A stretch of DNA of 64,000 nt from Bugula neritina (taxonomy: Eukaryota; Bryozoa; Gymnolaemata; Cheilostomatida; Bugulidae), in the NCBI GenBank assembly GCA_964035545.1, contig OZ037768.1, positions 7,059,241-7,123,240 on the forward strand, in the 5' to 3' direction. Position 1 is the first letter of the stretch. The DNA itself is not shown here. The text below holds more notes on this DNA, generated by a model, which was not told where the DNA came from, searched no databases, and worked only from the letters and a program-made list of their open reading frames with translations.

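Larger units (their letters stand above)
61239..64000 (+). repeat. Super-repeat 3, truncated by the window end
   Basis: Eight of ten domains are visible: Ig42, Ig43, Ig44, Fn13, Fn14, Fn15, Ig45, Ig46. Exon sizes 1119 and 303 match copy 2. The third intron of copy 2 (between Fn10 and Ig40) is absent here, so Fn15 runs straight into Ig45. Confidence 0.87.

Overview
The window is one internal slice of a single giant muscle gene on the plus strand: an invertebrate titin-like (connectin-like) gene. About 84 exons, including seven microexons, can be joined in one continuous frame from base 137 to base 64000. They give roughly 34.5 kb of coding sequence, or about 11,500 residues. Neither the start codon nor the stop codon lies inside the window. 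I see no second protein gene, rRNA, tRNA gene, CRISPR array or bacterial feature. Spliceosomal GT-AG introns, AT-rich introns of about 100 to 1,960 bases, tRNA-derived SINE copies and sarcomeric Ig/FnIII modules point to an animal. The taxon cannot be fixed from this sequence. The domain order matches neither projectin/twitchin nor vertebrate titin exactly, so an invertebrate is likely.

Layout. (1) 137-8450: eight Ig domains of the Z-disc/near-Z-disc type (EVFPEDSG and S-x-DFQ motifs), with Lys/Pro/Glu-rich linkers. (2) 8368-25642: spring-like disordered regions. One exon of 2,574 nt carries eleven 49-residue repeats. Two Ig domains follow. Next comes an exon of 6,869 nt with 21 consecutive 91-residue repeats and no indels, and then several short linker exons. 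(3) 25463-43775: Ig domains interleaved with a third repeat exon (three 132-residue repeats), a true PEVK-like exon (34039-35877), and small acidic phase-1 microexons between Ig domains. (4) 43500-48411: a tandem run of single-exon Ig domains of the middle I-band type. (5) 48867-64000: an A-band-like region where FnIII domains first appear. It resolves into a 10-domain super-repeat Ig-Ig-Ig-Fn-Fn-Fn-Ig-Ig-Fn-Fn, present twice in full and a third time cut by the window end. A shortened copy (Ig-Ig-Ig-Fn-Fn) precedes them. In all I count 46 Ig and 15 FnIII domains.

By family knowledge the protein would span from Z-disc or I-band to A-band in striated muscle. The repeats would act as elastic or entropic springs, the Ig chain as extensible tethers, and the Ig/Fn super-repeats as a thick-filament ruler. 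The most notable observations are the unusual 10-domain super-repeat, the loss of most introns from its second and third copies, a near-identical FnIII exon shared by copies 2 and 3, the indel-free 21-unit array, and the set of short, mostly acidic phase-1 microexons.
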